Positions 25,126 through 35,381 are shown, counted from the first letter of the stretch. The stretch is 64,000 nt of DNA from Micromonospora chersina (GCF_900091475.1 NZ_FMIB01000002.1:1054001-1118000), one strand, 5' to 3'. The notes: generated from the sequence alone by a model not told the origin. Translations and numbers: made by a program.

Positions 25126-25386
25126 GTGAGCGGTCAGCCACCCCGGTCATTGCGGGGCGAGTTGCGGCGGGTCGCCGGCCTTACCCAGGAGGAGTTGGCC
25201 GAACGCACCGGGCTGACCGTGCGCGGCATCCAGCAACATCGAGCGGGGCCGGTCCTTCGACCGCGCCGGCGTGCGGTGGAGGCACTCGCCCTCGGGCTCG
25301 GCCTCCGGGGCGACCAGGTCGACCAGTTCGTCCGGCACTACTGCCCCGAGGCCGCCCGCCTGCCAGCCCTCGGCAGGCGGTGGTAA
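25126..25386 (+). CDS. Short XRE-type helix-turn-helix protein, possibly a remnant
   Basis: An 86-residue frame from GTG 25126 containing LRRVAGLTQEELAERTGLTVRGIQ, a clear Cro/C1-type helix-turn-helix, then RPRRRAVEALALGLGL. The same start is found in large LuxR/ATPase regulators of actinomycetes, where a long C-terminal part follows; here the protein ends soon after. It is either a small regulator or the stub of a deleted large one. Confidence 0.5.
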   Translation: MSGQPPRSLRGELRRVAGLTQEELAERTGLTVRGIQQHRAGPVLRPRRRAVEALALGLGLRGDQVDQFVRHYCPEAARLPALGRRW

Positions 25387-25476
25387 CCGTGCCGGCCCGC
25401 ACCGTCGTCGACGAGCACTCACGGGCGTGCCCTCCATGGCCCGTCTGTGCCGGCTGGAGGCCGTTAGGCTACACAA

Positions 25477-25803
25477 ATGGTCCGGGATGAACTGCTGCGG
25501 CTGCGAGCGAGGGCGGAGGCTGAGGCGGCGACGCTGGCCCAGGATCTGGAGGCGCTGTTCCTGGCATCGCGGGATTCGAATGCCGACGACGAGCACGACC
25601 CGGAGGGCGCCACCATCGGCTTCGAACGCGCCCAGTTGACCGCGCTGCTGGCCGGGGCACGGCAGCGGATCGCCGACGTTGACGACGCGCTGCGTCGGGT
25701 GGACGCGGCGACCTACGGCGTCTGCGAACGATGCGGGCAGCCGATCGGCGATGAACGGCTCGCCGCGCGGCCGTTCGCCCGCTTCTGCATGGCATGCGCA
25801 TAG
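25477..25803 (+). CDS. DksA/TraR-type C4 zinc-finger protein
   Basis: A 108-residue protein: an N-terminal coiled-coil hairpin (LRARAEAEAATLAQDLEALF and RIADVDDALRRVD) and a four-Cys zinc finger, CERCGQPIG followed by CMAC at the end. This is the DksA/TraR layout. These proteins enter the RNA polymerase secondary channel and alter promoter choice. The acidic tip DxxDA of true DksA is not evident, so the exact effect is open. Confidence 0.87.
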   Translation: MVRDELLRLRARAEAEAATLAQDLEALFLASRDSNADDEHDPEGATIGFERAQLTALLAGARQRIADVDDALRRVDAATYGVCERCGQPIGDERLAARPFARFCMACA

Positions 25804-26193
25804 GGCATCAAGGAGAGTGAACACTGGGGGCGCTCACTAATTCCAGCGGAGCGTTTACGGGCCACGACCAGACGCGCTCAATGCCGCGCTCGCGCGGTTG
25901 CAGCTGCACGGTTGGGTCCGACTGGGTTGTTTTCGGGAGCCCGCTCATTATGAGCGGGCTCCCCGGAGCCTGGCCCGACTCGAACGGTGCTGCCACCCCT
26001 GGGCTCAGTGACGCGCGGTACCGGCGCAGCGCGTTGGGCAGGCCGGCCTCAAAGCGTAGTTCACCCGGGCCCAGCCAGGGGTATCCGCACATGCCGCCGA
26101 CGGGCGTCACGGAGCGCGGCAGGCTGTCCGCGGGTGGCGGCGCGCGGACAGCCGAAAGTAGTACGCCGTTTCGCATGCCGACGTTCGAAGAGA
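25804..26193. other. Gap with a perfect palindrome, no secure gene
   Basis: Holds the hairpin at 25935-25963. A minus-strand frame around 25985-26175 (MRNGVLLSAV, GGMCGYPWLGPGELRFEAG) has coding-like third positions but no recognised family and no clear stop of its own before the hairpin. It may be a gene remnant. Confidence 0.4.
25935..25963. terminator. Perfect 14-bp palindrome with one-base centre
   Basis: GGGAGCCCGCTCAT (25935-25948), T, ATGAGCGGGCTCCC (25950-25963). It is suited to terminating the DksA-like transcript from the left or the DUF1963 transcript from the right. A TTGTTTTC run lies just before it, so it may work in the leftward direction. Confidence 0.6.
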
Positions 26194-27201
26194 TCACTGC
26201 ATGGCGGTGGCTGGTGGGTGATCGAACGAGACCGGGCAGCAGAAGATATACAGGGCATAACCCCTGCCGATGGATACATCGGTGGGGTTGGGCGTAGCCC
26301 CCGCCGGATCTTCCACCGGCCGCCAGCTGCCGCCCGACCCGTGCCACTCGCTGGAGTCGACGGTGAACAGCAGCGTCATGGCGGTGCCGCACTCCGTGCA
26401 GTCCGTCGGATGCGGGTCGGTCAGCGACCAGTTCGCGAAGCCGCCCACTTTCCAGCCCGGTGCCAGTGACAGGTCGAACTGATAGTCGATTCCCTCCTCG
26501 TCGTCGCATTCCTCCCCGGATTCCCCCTCCCAGGCGATGATCCGGGCGTCGAGTTCCTCGGGCAGCAGTCCGCCGTACTGGTACTCGCGAATCTGTTCCG
26601 GGTACACGACGCAGGGAGTCGGCAGATACGAGTCGTTGACGACGGACGGTGCGGGAGCCGCGGCCAAGGGCCGGCTGACGTCGGCGCTGCGCCGCCAGTA
26701 CAGCCGTACCCGCGGGTTGTAGCCCTCCTCGGGGTGGTCCAGCGGGCACCACAGCACCTGCAACAGATCGGCGCCGTCCGGGCCGGCGAAGTCGGGAACG
26801 TCCCGGCGGTACAGCTGCGCCACCGGGACCAGCGAGATTGGCTGGTTCACCAGGCCGTGCGGCTCGGAGAAGTCGAGGCCCGGCAACTGTGCTCGCTCCT
26901 CGTCGGTCAGGGCGTAACGAGTGCCCGTCGCGTCGGCACGGGCCTGCGCCGCCGCGTAGATCTCCCGGCTGCGGCGGACCGTCGACGGCGTCTGGAGCCG
27001 GAAAATGTAGTGGGCATCGCCATCTGTGCACACTGGCCAGGCCTCATCGGCCGGCCAGAGCAGCGGGCCACCGACCGAACTGTCGGCGGCCGTCGGCGTA
27101 CCGGGCCGGGGATGCAGCCGCGTCGCCGTCGCCGAGTGCTCGCTCAACTCGGGGAAGAGCTCCGTGATGTCCAGCGGCCGCGGCGGCGTGGTGCGAGTCA
27201 T
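26194..27201 (-). CDS. DUF1963 (YwqG-like) protein
   Basis: A 335-residue protein. The GGPLLWPADEAWPVC start of the domain, SLVPVAQLYRRDVPDF, LLQVLWCPLDHPE and the late CTECGTAMTLLFTVDSSEW and GRGYALYIFCC match the DUF1963/YwqG family, which has no known biochemical function. ATG 27201 (MTRTTPPRP) is used as start. Two cysteine pairs could bind a metal. Confidence 0.8.
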   Translation of the reverse strand: MTRTTPPRPLDITELFPELSEHSATATRLHPRPGTPTAADSSVGGPLLWPADEAWPVCTDGDAHYIFRLQTPSTVRRSREIYAAAQARADATGTRYALTDEERAQLPGLDFSEPHGLVNQPISLVPVAQLYRRDVPDFAGPDGADLLQVLWCPLDHPEEGYNPRVRLYWRRSADVSRPLAAAPAPSVVNDSYLPTPCVVYPEQIREYQYGGLLPEELDARIIAWEGESGEECDDEEGIDYQFDLSLAPGWKVGGFANWSLTDPHPTDCTECGTAMTLLFTVDSSEWHGSGGSWRPVEDPAGATPNPTDVSIGRGYALYIFCCPVSFDHPPATAMQ

Positions 27202-27416
27202 GGCGAGTGATCCTAACGATCGGATACGACAACTCATGCGGTTCGCTGAGCCTCGACGCGCTCTAGCATCTGCCGCCGACGGCCCAACGGCCACGCCGAC
27301 TTCCTCCGCGAGGCCGTCGACGGCGTCTGAACACGAGACATCGCGCCCGCTGTCGGAAGCCCGACCTCGCCGAGCGGGTTCTTGACCGGCCGGTCCGGTG
27401 CCGGAATTCCCGACCC

Positions 27417-28613
27417 ATGGCGTCGCCCACCACCGACCGGCCGGAGCTGTTGGCGCACGCGGAACGGCGGCGCGCGTCGCTGACCGAGCTGTACCGGCGG
27501 CTGCACGGCCATCCGGAGCTGGGGTTGTGGCTGCCGCGTACCCAGGCGACCGTGCTCGACGCCCTGCGCCCCCTGCCGCTGCAGGTGCGCACCGGCACCA
27601 CCTCCAGCGCCGTGGTCGCCCGGCTGGCCGGCCGGGGCGACGCCCCGCCGGTGCTGCTGCGCGCCGACATGGACGCGCTGCCGCTGACCGAGCGGACCGG
27701 CCTGCCGTACGCCTCGGCGGTGGCCGGCGCCATGCACGCCTGCGGGCACGACGCGCACGTCGCCATGCTGGTGGAGGCCGCCCATCTGATCGCGGGGGCC
27801 GATCCCGGCCCGCCCGGTGACGTGATCCTCATGTTCCAGCCCGGCGAGGAGGGCCACGACGGCTGCCGCACCGTGCTCGACGACGGGCTGCTCGACGGCG
27901 ATTTCGCACCGGCCCGCGCGTACGCCCTGCACCAGTTCCCGGGGCTGCCCGCGGGGACGGTGAGCACCCGACCCGGCGCGCTCCTGGCCGGCGCGGACGC
28001 GCTGACCGTCACCGTGCACGGCGCGGGCGGCCACGTGGCCCTGCCGCACCTCGGCGCTGATCCGGTGCCGGTGCTCTGCGCGATCGTGCTGGCCGTGCAG
28101 CAGATGGTGACCCGCCGGTTCGACGTCTTCGACCCGGTGGTGGTCACGATCAACCGGCTGGACGCCGGCGTCTCCGGCGCGGGCGTCATCCCCGACACCG
28201 CGACGGCCGAGGGCACTGTGCGAACGTTCAGCGACGCCGCCCGGTCCCAGGTGGCCGAGGCGCTTGCCCAGGTCGCCGCGGGCGTTGCCGCCGCACACGA
28301 CTGCACCGCCGAGGTGAGCGTGCACCCCGGCTACCCGCCGACCGTCAACGACGCGGTCGAGGCGCGGTGGGCGCTGGCCACGGTCGCCGGGGCGCTCGGC
28401 CCCGACCGGGTCAGCGAGCTGCCCACCCCGTTCCCGGCCAGCGAGGACTTCGCGTACCTGCTGCACCGCACGCCCGGCGCGATGCTGATCCTGGGCACCC
28501 GGCCCGAGGCCGGGCCGGTCGCGCCGGTGCACTCACCGCAGATGCGACTCGACGAGTCGGCGCTGACCGCTGGGGTCGCCGCGCTCGCCGCGCTCGCCCT
28601 TACCCAGCGCTGA
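27417..28613 (+). CDS. M20-family amidohydrolase (N-acyl-amino-acid hydrolase type)
   Basis: A 398-residue metallopeptidase-like amidohydrolase: LHGHPELG near 30, RADMDALPLTE near 82, the metal-binding MHACGHDAHVAML near 103, FQPGEEGHDGCR near 145 (catalytic Glu) and HSPQMRLDE at the end. The Cys-Gly-His-Asp and Glu-Glu pattern is that of hippurate/IAA-amino-acid hydrolases. It cleaves N-acylated amino acids or related amides in the cytoplasm. Followed directly by a transposase remnant. Confidence 0.9.
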   Translation: MASPTTDRPELLAHAERRRASLTELYRRLHGHPELGLWLPRTQATVLDALRPLPLQVRTGTTSSAVVARLAGRGDAPPVLLRADMDALPLTERTGLPYASAVAGAMHACGHDAHVAMLVEAAHLIAGADPGPPGDVILMFQPGEEGHDGCRTVLDDGLLDGDFAPARAYALHQFPGLPAGTVSTRPGALLAGADALTVTVHGAGGHVALPHLGADPVPVLCAIVLAVQQMVTRRFDVFDPVVVTINRLDAGVSGAGVIPDTATAEGTVRTFSDAARSQVAEALAQVAAGVAAAHDCTAEVSVHPGYPPTVNDAVEARWALATVAGALGPDRVSELPTPFPASEDFAYLLHRTPGAMLILGTRPEAGPVAPVHSPQMRLDESALTAGVAALAALALTQR

Positions 28614-28619
28614 CCACCG

Positions 28620-28816
28620 CGGGCATCATTCCGTACCGCAAGCCCGCCGACGGCACCGCACTGCCGGCCTGGAGGGACGGCCTCAACCGCGAACACCGCA
28701 CCGTCCGCGCCAGGGCGGCTGTCAAGGCCGCCGGAGCCCATACGGCATGGCCCTACCGGCCACTGCTCGGCGACATCGGCGGCCTCAGCCGGTTCGCCAG
28801 CCGCGTAACGCCGTAA
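28620..28816 (+). pseudogene. C-terminal remnant of an IS5-type transposase
   Basis: The frame reads IIPYRKPADGTALPAWRDGLN and EHRTVRARA, which matches the late part of DDE transposases (HR/RKPADG, then H-R-x-V-R-A-R). After this the expected ARMKTWK text is lost. About 35 recognisable residues remain, starting right after the M20 gene stop. Confidence 0.6.
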
Positions 28817-29085
28817 ATGTCTCCATCACCACCCTTACGGAGCCTTCGCGCGCAGCAGGACGGGGAGCCTGTTCCCATCACTGGCGACCGAGCCGTGGGC
28901 GTCCGTATCGGAGGGGCCACACGGACCATTGCCCCACCGCCGATGACGATCAGCAAGACCTTGAGGCTATCCCAAGCCTAGGCCTACGTCGGGGCCCCTC
29001 ATCGTTTGTGCGCTCTTGCGCCCTAATCGCGCATCACGACCGACAACGAGCCCAAGGTAGCGTGCTAGCAGAGAGGGGAGCCCAC

Positions 29086-29337
29086 ATGGAACGCAGGTAC
29101 GCCCACGGCGAGTCGAGCGAGCCCACCCCCGCCCGCGCGGGTGTCGCGACCGTCAAGCTGACCCTTAAGGCTGACCTCACCAGCTGGGCTGAGCGCAACG
29201 GCGTGACGCTCGAGGAAGCTGACCGCATCTTTCGCAAGCGACTGACCGAAGCCAACACTCGCGCCCTGGCAGCTCTCACTGAGGGGCTGGGCGACATGAG
29301 CGACAGCATGGCGACCGCTGGCATCAGCACCGGCTAG
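29086..29337 (+). CDS. Hypothetical 83-aa protein
   Basis: A small, largely helical protein (VATVKLTLKADLTSWAERNG, LEEADRIFRKRLTEANTRAL) with a good ribosome site GAGAGGGGAG about 7 bases before ATG 29086. No family is recognised; the beta-then-helix beginning could be ribbon-helix-helix-like, but this is weak. Confidence 0.55.
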   Translation: MERRYAHGESSEPTPARAGVATVKLTLKADLTSWAERNGVTLEEADRIFRKRLTEANTRALAALTEGLGDMSDSMATAGISTG

Positions 29338-29469
29338 ATACATGGCGACGCGGCCACCCGGTGGCCGCATGCGGGTGCGAGTAGGGCGCAGGTCAGCACC
29401 TGGTCGATGAGGGCGTGAAGCTGGTTGGTGCCGTCGAGGTGGCCTGTCTTGAGTTCCACGATGGTGGTG

Positions 29470-29756
29470 CCGGCGAGCGTGCCGCGGGACCTGCGCGGAC
29501 GAGGTTTTCGGCAAGGGCAAGGTCTGTACCCAGCACTCCATGATCGAGTTCATACGGGGCATCCGGAAGCCGCTGAGGACGACATCGATGCCCGCGTCTG
29601 TCAGGACGGCGTCGATCAGGGCGGGGAACTTCCCGTCACGGTCTTGGATCAGGAACCGGGCGCGGCGGCCGGGGTCTTCGAGGTCCATGACGAGGTTCTT
29701 TGCTGCTTGCGCCACCAAGGTGGTGGCCGGGTGCGCGGTCGCGCCCAGGACTCGGG
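29470..29756 (-). pseudogene. Fragment of an rve-type (IS3/IS481-like) integrase core
   Basis: On the minus strand VLGATAHPATTLVAQAAKN leads into LEDPGRRARFLIQDRDGKF, AVLTDAGIDVVLSGFRMPRMN and ECWVQT. These are the core of a DDE integrase, with the second Asp in QDRDGKF and the Glu expected in MERW replaced by Cys (MECW). The ends are lost by frameshift. It is a dead copy. Confidence 0.65.
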
Positions 29757-29805
29757 CCCTTCGGTTGGTAGCTTGACTCCGCTGTGAGGTACAGATGGGA
29801 CGGGT

Positions 29806-30819
29806 TCAGCTGCGCGGCTCGTACGCGCTACCGCGCACGACCAGGTTCGGTGCGACGACGACATGTCCCGACACGCCCGACCCACCTGCCGAGAGCCGGT
29901 CGACGAGCAGTTGCAGGGATCGCCGGCCGAGCTCCCCGAAGTCCTGGCGGACCGTGGTCAACGGCGGCATGAAATAGGAGGCCTCGGGGATGTCGTCGAA
30001 CCCGATGATGCTGACGTCGCCGGGCACCTGCCGGCCCGCCTCGTGCATCGCGCGCAGCAGGCCGAGCGCCATGTGGTCGTTGGCGCAGAAGACCGCGGTC
30101 ACGGTCGGGTCGGCCGCGAGCCGCCGGCCGGCCAGGTAGCCGGAGCGACAGCTCCAGTCACCCGGAACCGGCTCCGGCACCGGCGCGCCGGCCCGCTCCA
30201 ACTCCTGACGCCACCCCTGCATCCGGCCGATCCCGTCGAACCAGTCCGTCGGCCCCGCCACATGGTGGACGGTGCGGTGACCGAGCTCCAGCAGATGGCG
30301 GGTCGCCAGCACCGCGCCCGCGCGCTGATCGATCCCGACGGTCGGCACGCCCTCGGTGATCCCGCTGGCCGCCCCCACCAGGGGTGTGCCGGCCGCGGCC
30401 TGCTCCAGGGCGCCGGCCACCGCGACCTGCGGGGCGATCACCACTATGCCCTCGACGGCCTGGTCTCGCAGCCGGCCGACCGCCTCCACCAGGGTGTACC
30501 GGTCTATCGACTGAAGACTGGCGATGCTGACGAAGTAGTCCGCCGCCCGGGCGGCCTGCTCGATGCCGTAGAGCATCGACGCCGGGCCGTAGAGAGTGGT
30601 GTCAAAGTTGATCACGCCGAGCGTCTGCGATTTACGAGTGACCAGCGTGCGGGCGGCGGAGTTGGGCCGGTAGCCCAACTCTGCGATCGCCGCGAGCACC
30701 CGGCCGCGGGTCTCGGCCCGGACGTTGGGATGGTCGTGGAGGACGCGGGAGACGGTCTGGTGCGAGACCCCAGCCAGCCGGGCGACGTCCGCCATGACTG
30801 GCGGCTGCTGGACTGTCAT
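29806..30819 (-). CDS. LacI-family repressor of the sugar ABC operon
   Basis: A 337-residue repressor. HTH: MADVARLAGVSHQTVSRVLHD (about residues 9-29), hinge RPNSAARTLVTRKSQTLGV, then a periplasmic-binding-protein-like sugar domain with IIGFDDIPEASYF near 275. ATG 30819 follows GGGAGGG. It is the last gene of the leftward ABC cluster, whose promoter has two LacI-type half-palindromes (34972-35040). Confidence 0.92.
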   Translation of the reverse strand: MTVQQPPVMADVARLAGVSHQTVSRVLHDHPNVRAETRGRVLAAIAELGYRPNSAARTLVTRKSQTLGVINFDTTLYGPASMLYGIEQAARAADYFVSIASLQSIDRYTLVEAVGRLRDQAVEGIVVIAPQVAVAGALEQAAAGTPLVGAASGITEGVPTVGIDQRAGAVLATRHLLELGHRTVHHVAGPTDWFDGIGRMQGWRQELERAGAPVPEPVPGDWSCRSGYLAGRRLAADPTVTAVFCANDHMALGLLRAMHEAGRQVPGDVSIIGFDDIPEASYFMPPLTTVRQDFGELGRRSLQLLVDRLSAGGSGVSGHVVVAPNLVVRGSAYEPRS

Positions 30820-30906
30820 CGGCCCCCTCCCTGTTCCTGCCCAGTCCGGGGACTCCGCACGCGAATTGGCGATCTTCACCCGGTCCTCGTCAACCCGTCG
30901 CTCGGT

Positions 30907-32181
30907 TCATCGCACAGTCCCCGCACGACGCTTGGTGAAGACGTCGAAGGCCACCGCGGCCAGCAGCACCAGGCCCTTGAAGAGCATCACCTGCTCGCTC
31001 GGCGCACCGATGAGGGACATGCCGTTGTTGATCACGCCCATGATGAGGCCGCCGGTGATCGCGCCGACCACCTTGCCGACACCACCTTGGACGGCTGCAC
31101 CGCCGATGAACGCCGCCGCGATCGCGTCCAGCTCGAAACTGTTACCCGCGGTGGGCCCGGCCTGATTGAGGCGCCCGGCGAAGACGATGCCGGCCACCGC
31201 GCCGAGTACGCCCATGTTGACGAACAACCAGAACGTGACCGACTTGACCTTGATACCGGACAGCGTGGCGGCGTTGAGGTTCCCACCGATGGCGTAGATG
31301 TGACGGCCGAACACCGCGCGGTTGGTGAGCAGTGAGTACGCCAGCACCAGCACGGCGAGGAGGACGAGCACCCACGGCAGGTTCTTGAACCGGGCCAGCT
31401 GCACGATGACGAACATGACGACGGCCGCGGCCACCGCCATTTTCGCGATGAACAACGGCAGCGGCTCGACCGACTGGCCGTACCGCGCCCGGCCGGTCCG
31501 GCTGCGCCAGTTTGTCATCACGATGCCGGCGATGAAGGCAAGTCCGATCAGGAGGGTGAACAGGTCGGCCCCGTCCAGCGGGCCGAGACCGATGTTGCCC
31601 AGGTATGTCGGCATGAAGCCGTTGGCGATCGTGCGGACCTCGTCCGGGAACGGGCCGATCCCCTGGTTGCCCAGCACGGTGAGGGTCAGCGCCCGGAAGA
31701 CCAGCATGCCGGCGAGCGTCACGATGAACGCGGGGATCCCGAAGTACGCCACCCAGTATCCCTGCCAGGCGCCGATGACGGCCCCGGCGATCAGCGTGAT
31801 GACGATGGCCAGAGGCCAGGGCATGTGGTTGTTCACCATGAGTACGGCCGATATCGCACCGGTGACGGCGACGACCGAACCGGCCGACAGATCGATGTGG
31901 CCGGCGATGATGATCAGGATCATCCCGATCGCGAGAATCAGGATGTAGGAGTTCTGCACCACGAGGTTGGAGATGTTCTGCGGTGCGAGCAGGTCCCCGT
32001 GGGTGAGGATGGAGAACAGCGCGATGATGAGCGCGAAGGCAAGGTAGATACCGTTCTGGCGCAGGTTCGCCGAGAAGAGCCGGCCGGAGAACCGGTCCGG
32101 TGCGGCGGGCGCCGCGAGATCACTCGCGATCGTCGCCGACACGGCGGTGCTCGGGCCGGTCGTGGGGCCGACGCTGGTCAT
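30907..32181 (-). CDS. mmsB: Monosaccharide ABC transporter permease (MmsB/XylH/GguB type)
   Basis: A 424-residue permease with at least 10 helices. NISNLVVQNSYILILAIGM, the HIDLSAGSVVAVTGA stretch and YAIGGNLNAATLSGIKV are hallmarks of the CUT2 permeases that pair with XylG/MmsA. It starts 4 bases after the ATPase stop. It imports a sugar captured by the lipoprotein at 33807-34928. The exact sugar (xylose, arabinose, galactose) is not decided by sequence. Confidence 0.92.
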   Translation of the reverse strand: MTSVGPTTGPSTAVSATIASDLAAPAAPDRFSGRLFSANLRQNGIYLAFALIIALFSILTHGDLLAPQNISNLVVQNSYILILAIGMILIIIAGHIDLSAGSVVAVTGAISAVLMVNNHMPWPLAIVITLIAGAVIGAWQGYWVAYFGIPAFIVTLAGMLVFRALTLTVLGNQGIGPFPDEVRTIANGFMPTYLGNIGLGPLDGADLFTLLIGLAFIAGIVMTNWRSRTGRARYGQSVEPLPLFIAKMAVAAAVVMFVIVQLARFKNLPWVLVLLAVLVLAYSLLTNRAVFGRHIYAIGGNLNAATLSGIKVKSVTFWLFVNMGVLGAVAGIVFAGRLNQAGPTAGNSFELDAIAAAFIGGAAVQGGVGKVVGAITGGLIMGVINNGMSLIGAPSEQVMLFKGLVLLAAVAFDVFTKRRAGTVR

Positions 32182-32185
32182 CTGA

Positions 32186-33718
32186 CTATTGCTCCTTTAC
32201 CTTGGTCATGAACTGCATGAGTCGCTCGGGCGTCGCTTCGGCACGGGTCACCTGGCCGGTGATACGCCCGGCGGACATCGCGTAAATGCGGTCACAGATG
32301 CCCAGCAGCTCGGGTAGCTCGGAGGAGATGACGAGCACGGCCTTGCCCTGGTCCGCCATCTGGTTGATGATCGAGTAGATCTCGTACTTGGCGCCGACGT
32401 CGATGCCGCGGGTCGGCTCGTCGAGGATCAGCACGTCGGCGTCGGTAAAGATCCACTTCGACAGCACGACCTTCTGCTGGTTGCCGCCGCTGAGCTTCAC
32501 GGTGATTGCCGAGACGTTCGGCGCCTTGATGTTCATGCTCGTGCGGAACTCGTTGGCGACCCGGTACTCCTCGTTCTCGTGGATCCAGCCCCGGGTGGCC
32601 AGCTTGGTCAGCGCGGCCGCCGACACGTTGCGCTTGATGTCGTCGATCAGGTTCAGGCCGTAGCGCTTGCGATCCTCCGTCGCGTACGCGATGCCGTGCT
32701 TGATCGCGTCGCCCACTGTCTTCAGCTGGATCTCGCGGCCGTCCTTGAAGATCCGGCCGGAGATGCCGATGCCGTAGCTGCGGCCGAAGACGCTCATCGC
32801 GAGTTCGGTGCGGCCGGCGCCCATCAGCCCGGCCAGCCCCACGATCTCGCCCCGGCGCAGGGTGAGGTTGGCGCCGGAAACCACGACCCGCCCGTGCTGG
32901 GTGGGGCTGTGCACCGTCCAGTCCTCGATACGCAGCACCTCTTCGCCGATCGTCGGCTCGTGCTCGGGGAACCGGTGCTCCAGGTCCCGGCCGACCATGC
33001 CGGAGATGATGCGGTCTTCGGTGATGGCGTCGTTCTTCATGTCCAGCGTCTCGATCGTGCGGCCGTCGCGCAGGATCGTGGTGGAGTCGGCGATCGCCTC
33101 GATCTCGTTCAGCTTGTGCGAGATGATCACGCAGGTGATGCCCTGCTCGCGCAGCTCACGGAGCAGATCCAGCAGGTGCGCGGAGTCCTCGTCGTTGAGC
33201 GCGGCGGTCGGCTCATCGAGAATGAGCAGCCGAACCTGCTTCGACAGCGCCTTGGCGATCTCGACCAACTGCTGCTTGCCTACGCCGATGTCCGACGCGA
33301 GCGTGGCCGGGTGCTCCCGCAACCCCACGCGCTCCAGCAGCGCGGCAGCCTCCGCGTGGGTGCGGTTCCAGTCGATGAAGCCGCGCGGGGCGCGCTCGTT
33401 GCCGAGGAAGATGTTCTCCTCGATCGACAGGTTCGGGCAGAGCGCCAACTCCTGATGGATGATCACGATGCCGAGGCGTTCGCTGTGGCGGATGTCGGAG
33501 AACTGGACCGGCTGGCCGTCGAAGAAGATCTCTCCGGTGTACGAGCCGTGCGGGTAGACCCCCGACAGCACCTTCATCAGCGTCGACTTGCCGGCGCCGT
33601 TCTCACCGCAGATCGCGTGGATCTCCCCACGTCGTACCGTGAGGTTGACGTCCTTGAGGGCGGTGACCCCCGGGAACGTCTTGGTGATGTCGCGCATCTG
33701 CAGAATCACCTCGGTCAA
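32186..33718 (-). CDS. mmsA: Monosaccharide ABC transporter ATPase (MmsA/XylG type)
   Basis: A 510-residue tandem ATPase. The first half has Walker A GENGAGKS, signature [14 protein letters not shown] and [10 protein letters not shown]. The second half has a degenerate P-loop (GLMGAGRTE), an intact [11 protein letters not shown] signature and [15 protein letters not shown]. This is the usual CUT2 arrangement. The start is TTG 33718, with GGAGGACACC before it. Upstream in-frame codons are in the spacer. Confidence 0.93.
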   Translation of the reverse strand: MTEVILQMRDITKTFPGVTALKDVNLTVRRGEIHAICGENGAGKSTLMKVLSGVYPHGSYTGEIFFDGQPVQFSDIRHSERLGIVIIHQELALCPNLSIEENIFLGNERAPRGFIDWNRTHAEAAALLERVGLREHPATLASDIGVGKQQLVEIAKALSKQVRLLILDEPTAALNDEDSAHLLDLLRELREQGITCVIISHKLNEIEAIADSTTILRDGRTIETLDMKNDAITEDRIISGMVGRDLEHRFPEHEPTIGEEVLRIEDWTVHSPTQHGRVVVSGANLTLRRGEIVGLAGLMGAGRTELAMSVFGRSYGIGISGRIFKDGREIQLKTVGDAIKHGIAYATEDRKRYGLNLIDDIKRNVSAAALTKLATRGWIHENEEYRVANEFRTSMNIKAPNVSAITVKLSGGNQQKVVLSKWIFTDADVLILDEPTRGIDVGAKYEIYSIINQMADQGKAVLVISSELPELLGICDRIYAMSAGRITGQVTRAEATPERLMQFMTKVKEQ

Positions 33719-33806
33719 GGTGTCCTCCTTCTCCCCCTGATCGATCCGTCCGGCCACGCCAGGCGCGGCGCCCGGCCGGTTGGGCACCGGCCGGGCGCCT
33801 ACGGCA

Positions 33807-34928
33807 CTACTTGAGCTGACCCTCGGTGTAGTAGCCGGTGTCGACGAGAACCTTCTTGTAATTGTTCTTGTAGACGACCACCGGTTCGAGCAGGTACGAC
33901 GGGACGACCTTGACGCCGTTGTTGTAGTCCTTGGTGTTGTTGACCTCGGGCTTGCCGCCCTTGAGCACCGCGTCGGCCATCTTCACGGTGACCTTCGCCA
34001 GCTCGCGGGTGTCCTTGTAGATCGTGGCGAACTGCTCGCCGGCGATGATCGACTTCACCGAGGCGACCTCGGCGTCCTGTCCGGTCACGACCGGGTAAGG
34101 CTGGCCGGCGGTGCCGTACCCGTTGCTCTTGAGCGCCGACAGAATGCCGATGGAAAGACCGTCGTACGGCGAGAGGACGCCCTGCACCTTGTCACCCTTG
34201 GAGTAGGTCTTGGTGAGCAGGTCCTCCATGCGCTTCTGCGCGGTCGCGGGGTCCCAGCGCAGGATGGCGACCGTCTTGAAGTCGGTCTCGCCGCTCTTGA
34301 CCTTCAGGATGCCCTTGTCGATGTACGGCTTGAGGGTGTCCATCGCGCCGTTGAAGAAGAAGGTCGCGTTGTTGTCGTCGGGCGAGCCGGCGAACAGCTC
34401 GATGTTGAACGGGCCCTTGGCGGTGCCGTCCGAGCCGTCCTCGTTCTTCAGGCCCAGGCCGACCATCAGCGAGGTCGCCTGCTGTACGCCGACCTTGTAG
34501 TTGTCGAAGGTGGCGTAGTAGTCGACGTTCGGCGAGTTACGGATCAGGCGGTCGTAGGCGATGACCGGGATCTTCTTGTCGGCCGCCTCCTGCAGCTGGG
34601 TGGTGATCGCGGTGCCGTCGATCGAGGCGATGACCAGCAGCTTGGCGCCCTTGGTGATCTGGTTCTCGATCTGGTTCACCTGGGTCGGGATGTCGTTCTC
34701 CGCGTACTGCAGGTCCACCTTGTAGCCCAGCGCCTCGAGCTGGCTCTTGACGTTCTCCCCGTCGTGGATCCAGCGCTCGGAGGACTTGGTCGGCATCGTG
34801 ACGCCGACCAGCGCAGCGGCGTCACCATTCTGCGCCTTGTCGACAGTCTTGGTGGCAGAGCCGCAGGCGGCGAGGCCTGTGGCGACGATCAGGCCGACCG
34901 TGGCGGCGGCCAGCTTCGCAAGCTTCAT
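33807..34928 (-). CDS. chvE: Sugar-binding lipoprotein (ChvE/XylF-like)
   Basis: A 373-residue lipoprotein. The N-terminus has a lipobox LAAC at residues 19-22 after a hydrophobic signal. The mature protein has the type-I binding-protein fold ([62 protein letters not shown]). It is the first gene of the operon and captures a monosaccharide for the permease and ATPase downstream. Confidence 0.92.
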   Translation of the reverse strand: MKLAKLAAATVGLIVATGLAACGSATKTVDKAQNGDAAALVGVTMPTKSSERWIHDGENVKSQLEALGYKVDLQYAENDIPTQVNQIENQITKGAKLLVIASIDGTAITTQLQEAADKKIPVIAYDRLIRNSPNVDYYATFDNYKVGVQQATSLMVGLGLKNEDGSDGTAKGPFNIELFAGSPDDNNATFFFNGAMDTLKPYIDKGILKVKSGETDFKTVAILRWDPATAQKRMEDLLTKTYSKGDKVQGVLSPYDGLSIGILSALKSNGYGTAGQPYPVVTGQDAEVASVKSIIAGEQFATIYKDTRELAKVTVKMADAVLKGGKPEVNNTKDYNNGVKVVPSYLLEPVVVYKNNYKKVLVDTGYYTEGQLK

Positions 34929-34971
34929 GTCACTCCTCTGGGGGAACGGCCCGGGGACCGGAAGATCAGGT

Positions 34972-35040
34972 TGCTAACGCTCACATCAGCAACTGGCGGG
35001 GGACGTTTACGAGGGCGAGATGGGATTGTTAGCGCTCACA
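34972..35040 (-). promoter_or_regulatory. Two LacI-type operators before the sugar operon
   Basis: TGCTAACGCTCACA (34972-34985) and TGTTAGCGCTCACA (35027-35040) are near-identical 14-mers containing the TTAGCGCT/AACGCT core of LacI/GalR sites. They lie 44 and 99 bases before the lipoprotein start, suiting loop repression by the LacI protein encoded at the operon end. Confidence 0.65.
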
Positions 35041-35357
35041 TGCTTGGTTTATCGGCCACTCCTGGTCAATGGCACGGAGGTAACGGTTACGTTACGGCCA
35101 CGAGCCTTGACGGCACCTCGCCGACGTCCCAGCCACTCGGGCCGCAGCCGGCCCCGGCGCCTGCTCGCTCGATCCCGACCAACTCCCGCACGGCCAGCCG
35201 CGGATCCCGACGCGGCCCGGCGGCAGGGTTTTCCGCTCGCCGACCATCACCCCGCCGTGATGGAGTCGCTGACGCCCTCGCCTCCGCGTTTCCTTATGCA
35301 TGCGCCCATCTGATCCGTAGGAGCGAGCGTGGCCGGCGGGTGTGCCGATCACCTCGC

Positions 35358-35381
35358 CGCCGGCTTGGTGCCGGCGTTTTT
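35358..35381 (+). terminator. Rho-independent terminator, plus strand
   Basis: CGCCGGC (35358-35364), loop TTGGT, GCCGGCG (35370-35376), then TTTTT (35377-35381). It is a textbook form that is rare in this GC-rich DNA. No gene on the plus strand is recognised just before it. Confidence 0.75.

Noticed and set aside
27234..28532. Minus-strand frame opposite the M20 hydrolase
   Set aside because: No motifs; the plus-strand gene has the complete metal-binding pattern.
29400..29470. Small minus-strand frame with VELKTGHLDGTNQLH
   Set aside because: It looks partly coding but is short, has no clear start and merges into the integrase fragment.
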